A program made the position numbers and the translations under genes. Below are positions 5,096 through 6,388 of a stretch of DNA of 6,388 nucleotides, piece after piece. Within the stretch, counting starts at the first letter, position 1. The number at the start of each line of letters is the position of its first letter. This DNA comes from Flavobacteriales bacterium UBA5871 (GTDB lineage: Bacteria > Bacteroidota > Bacteroidia > Flavobacteriales_D > Crocinitomicaceae). Where the stretch lies: positions 7,496 to 13,883 of the forward strand of contig DJFN01000156.1 of the NCBI GenBank assembly GCA_002432085.1. The letters run 5' to 3'. The notes beneath the pieces are model-generated. The model was given only the letters and a program-made list of their open reading frames with translations. It was not told where the DNA came from and did not search any database.

Positions 5096-6388
5096 TTAAG
5101 AAACCAGGTAAGAATTTGCCACCGCATCCGTGCATTTCATCCCATCGATCGCTGCCGAGATAATTCCACCCGCATAGCCCGCTCCTTCTCCGCACGGATA
5201 AAGCCCTCTGATATCGACGTGCATACAGGTTTCGGGATCTCTTGGAATAGAAACCGGTGAAGACGTTCGCGATTCCGGCGCGTGAATGACCGCGTCGTTG
5301 GTTAAGAAACCGTGCATTTTACGGTCGAAGTCGATAAATGCTTTTCGCAAACGACGCGCCACGAAATCCGGCAGCACTTTGTTCAGATCGACGCTTACGA
5401 TTCCCGGCTGATAGGAAGTCCGCGGGAAATCAGCCGAGCGTTTTTTATCTACAAAATCCTTTAATCGCTGTGCCGGCACACGCTGGGTCTTGCCTGCCGC
5501 TTCCCAGCACGCTTGTTCGACCTGCTGCTGAAATTCCAGACAAACGAACGGATTTTTCGGATCGTAATTCGGCAGTTCCGACGGCTCGACACTCACAACG
5601 ATTCCCGAATTGGATGTCGGATTGTTGCGCTTGGAAGGCGACCAGCCATTGGTTACCACTTCTCCTTCCGCGGTAGCACACGGCGCAATGATGCCGCCCG
5701 GACACATGCAGAACGAAAACACGCCTTTATCTTCAACCTGCGTTACCAGCGAATAGGACGCCGGCGGCAGAAAGTCGTCGTTGAGACGGCCGTTGTACTG
5801 GATTTTATCGATCAGCTCCTGCGTGTGCTCCACACGAACGCCTAATGCGAACGCTTTGGAACGTATCGCTATGTTTTTATCGTGCAGCAAGTGGAAAATA
5901 TCCCGCGCGCTGTGGCCTGTTGCCAGGATGAGGTGATTACACGGAATAGCTTCTCCATTATTGATCGCAATAGCCGAAACGGCACCTTTTTCAATCACAA
6001 TATCCGTGAGCTTCGATTCGAAATGCACTTCGCCACCGAATTCGATGATACATTCACGCATGGCCACGATGAGCTGCGGCAATTTGTTTGTACCGATATG
6101 CGGATGTGCGTCGACGAGAATGTCTTCGGGCGCACCGAAATGAACGAGCCATTCAAGCGCTTTCATCACATCGCCGCGTTTTTTCGAGCGTGTGTACAGC
6201 TTTCCGTCCGAATAGGTTCCCGCGCCGCCTTCGCCAAAGCAGTAGTTCGATTCGGGATTCACGAGCTGTTCTTTGTTCAGACTCGCCAGGTCGCGACGAC
6301 GCGAACGCACGTCTTTTCCGCGTTCGTAAACAATCGGCTTCAAGCCCAGTTCCAGCGCGCGCAAAGCGGCATATAAACCGGCCGGACC
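5096..6388 (-). CDS. COG2509-type FAD-dependent dehydrogenase, N-terminus cut by window edge
   Basis: The visible 430 residues belong to the widely conserved but poorly characterised NAD(P)/FAD-dependent oxidoreductases of COG2509; the substrate is unknown. The reading frame is open to the window edge, so the true start lies outside. The first visible residues, GPAGLYAALRALELGLKP, are the tail of the Rossmann dinucleotide-binding glycine motif, and the acidic residue in VYERGKD (about 22) should bind the FAD ribose. Further family blocks are NPESNYCFGEGGAGTYSDGK (44-63), DAHPHIGTNKLP (93-104), ILATGHSARD (154-163), FALGVRVEH (180-188), CMCPGGIIAP (227-236) and the C-terminal FAD-binding LYPCGEGAGYAGGI (396-409). 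Family members are about 520 residues long, so about 90 are missing. It probably acts in the cytoplasm. Its stop is 192 bp upstream of the metal-binding gene on the same strand; that gene's own promoter suggests separate transcription. No broken motif or frameshift is seen. Confidence 0.92.
   Translation of the reverse strand, partial: GPAGLYAALRALELGLKPIVYERGKDVRSRRRDLASLNKEQLVNPESNYCFGEGGAGTYSDGKLYTRSKKRGDVMKALEWLVHFGAPEDILVDAHPHIGTNKLPQLIVAMRECIIEFGGEVHFESKLTDIVIEKGAVSAIAINNGEAIPCNHLILATGHSARDIFHLLHDKNIAIRSKAFALGVRVEHTQELIDKIQYNGRLNDDFLPPASYSLVTQVEDKGVFSFCMCPGGIIAPCATAEGEVVTNGWSPSKRNNPTSNSGIVVSVEPSELPNYDPKNPFVCLEFQQQVEQACWEAAGKTQRVPAQRLKDFVDKKRSADFPRTSYQPGIVSVDLNKVLPDFVARRLRKAFIDFDRKMHGFLTNDAVIHAPESRTSSPVSIPRDPETCMHVDIRGLYPCGEGAGYAGGIISAAIDGMKCTDAVANSYLVS

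Noticed and set aside
6362..6364. A TTG codon as the start of the FAD dehydrogenase
   Set aside because: The frame continues to the window edge and encodes GPAGLYAA, part of the FAD-binding Rossmann motif, so the gene begins outside the window.
5882..6376. Plus-strand open frame of 164 residues opposite the FAD dehydrogenase
   Set aside because: The opposite strand encodes intact family motifs throughout; the plus-strand translation is low-complexity mirror sequence without a motif.

Overview
This window looks like ordinary chromosomal DNA of a Bacteroidota bacterium, possibly from the flavobacterial/Crocinitomicaceae side; the genus cannot be told. Three things point there. It carries a lipoprotein-type Omp85 protein (TamL), which is a Bacteroidota hallmark. 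Starts lack Shine-Dalgarno sequences. Several TAnnTTTG hexamer-type -7 boxes, typical of the Bacteroidota housekeeping sigma factor, lie just upstream of gene starts. Base composition is roughly balanced and similar across all genes, and no mobile element, tRNA, rRNA or CRISPR array was seen.

Layout, left to right: (1) 1-410, minus strand, the N-terminal third of a class IIA fructose-bisphosphate aldolase, cut by the window edge. (2) 411-531, a short spacer with a bulged inverted repeat and degenerate GAAT heptads. (3) 532-3381, minus strand, tamL, an outer-membrane Omp85/BamA-like lipoprotein. (4) 3382-3470, an 89-bp divergent promoter region. (5) 3471-4199, plus strand, a SpoU/TrmH-type RNA 2'-O-methyltransferase with a GTG start, followed 20 bp later by (6) 4220-4519, an unrecognised 99-residue acidic helical protein, probably in the same operon. 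(7) 4553-4903, minus strand, a secreted heavy-metal-associated (HMA-like) protein with a CX2CX2CX2C cluster. (8) 4904-5095, a spacer unusually rich in dyads and repeats. (9) 5096-6388, minus strand, a COG2509-type FAD-dependent dehydrogenase cut at its N-terminus by the window edge.

The genes do not form one pathway: central carbon metabolism, envelope biogenesis, RNA modification, periplasmic metal binding and a redox flavoprotein sit side by side. The most interesting parts are non-coding or small. One is the dyad-filled spacer upstream of the metal-binding gene, where a perfect inverted repeat sits between the candidate -33 and -7 boxes, a layout that recalls MerR-type control. The other is the unknown 99-residue protein coupled to the RNA methyltransferase. 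I found no convincing new multi-gene system.
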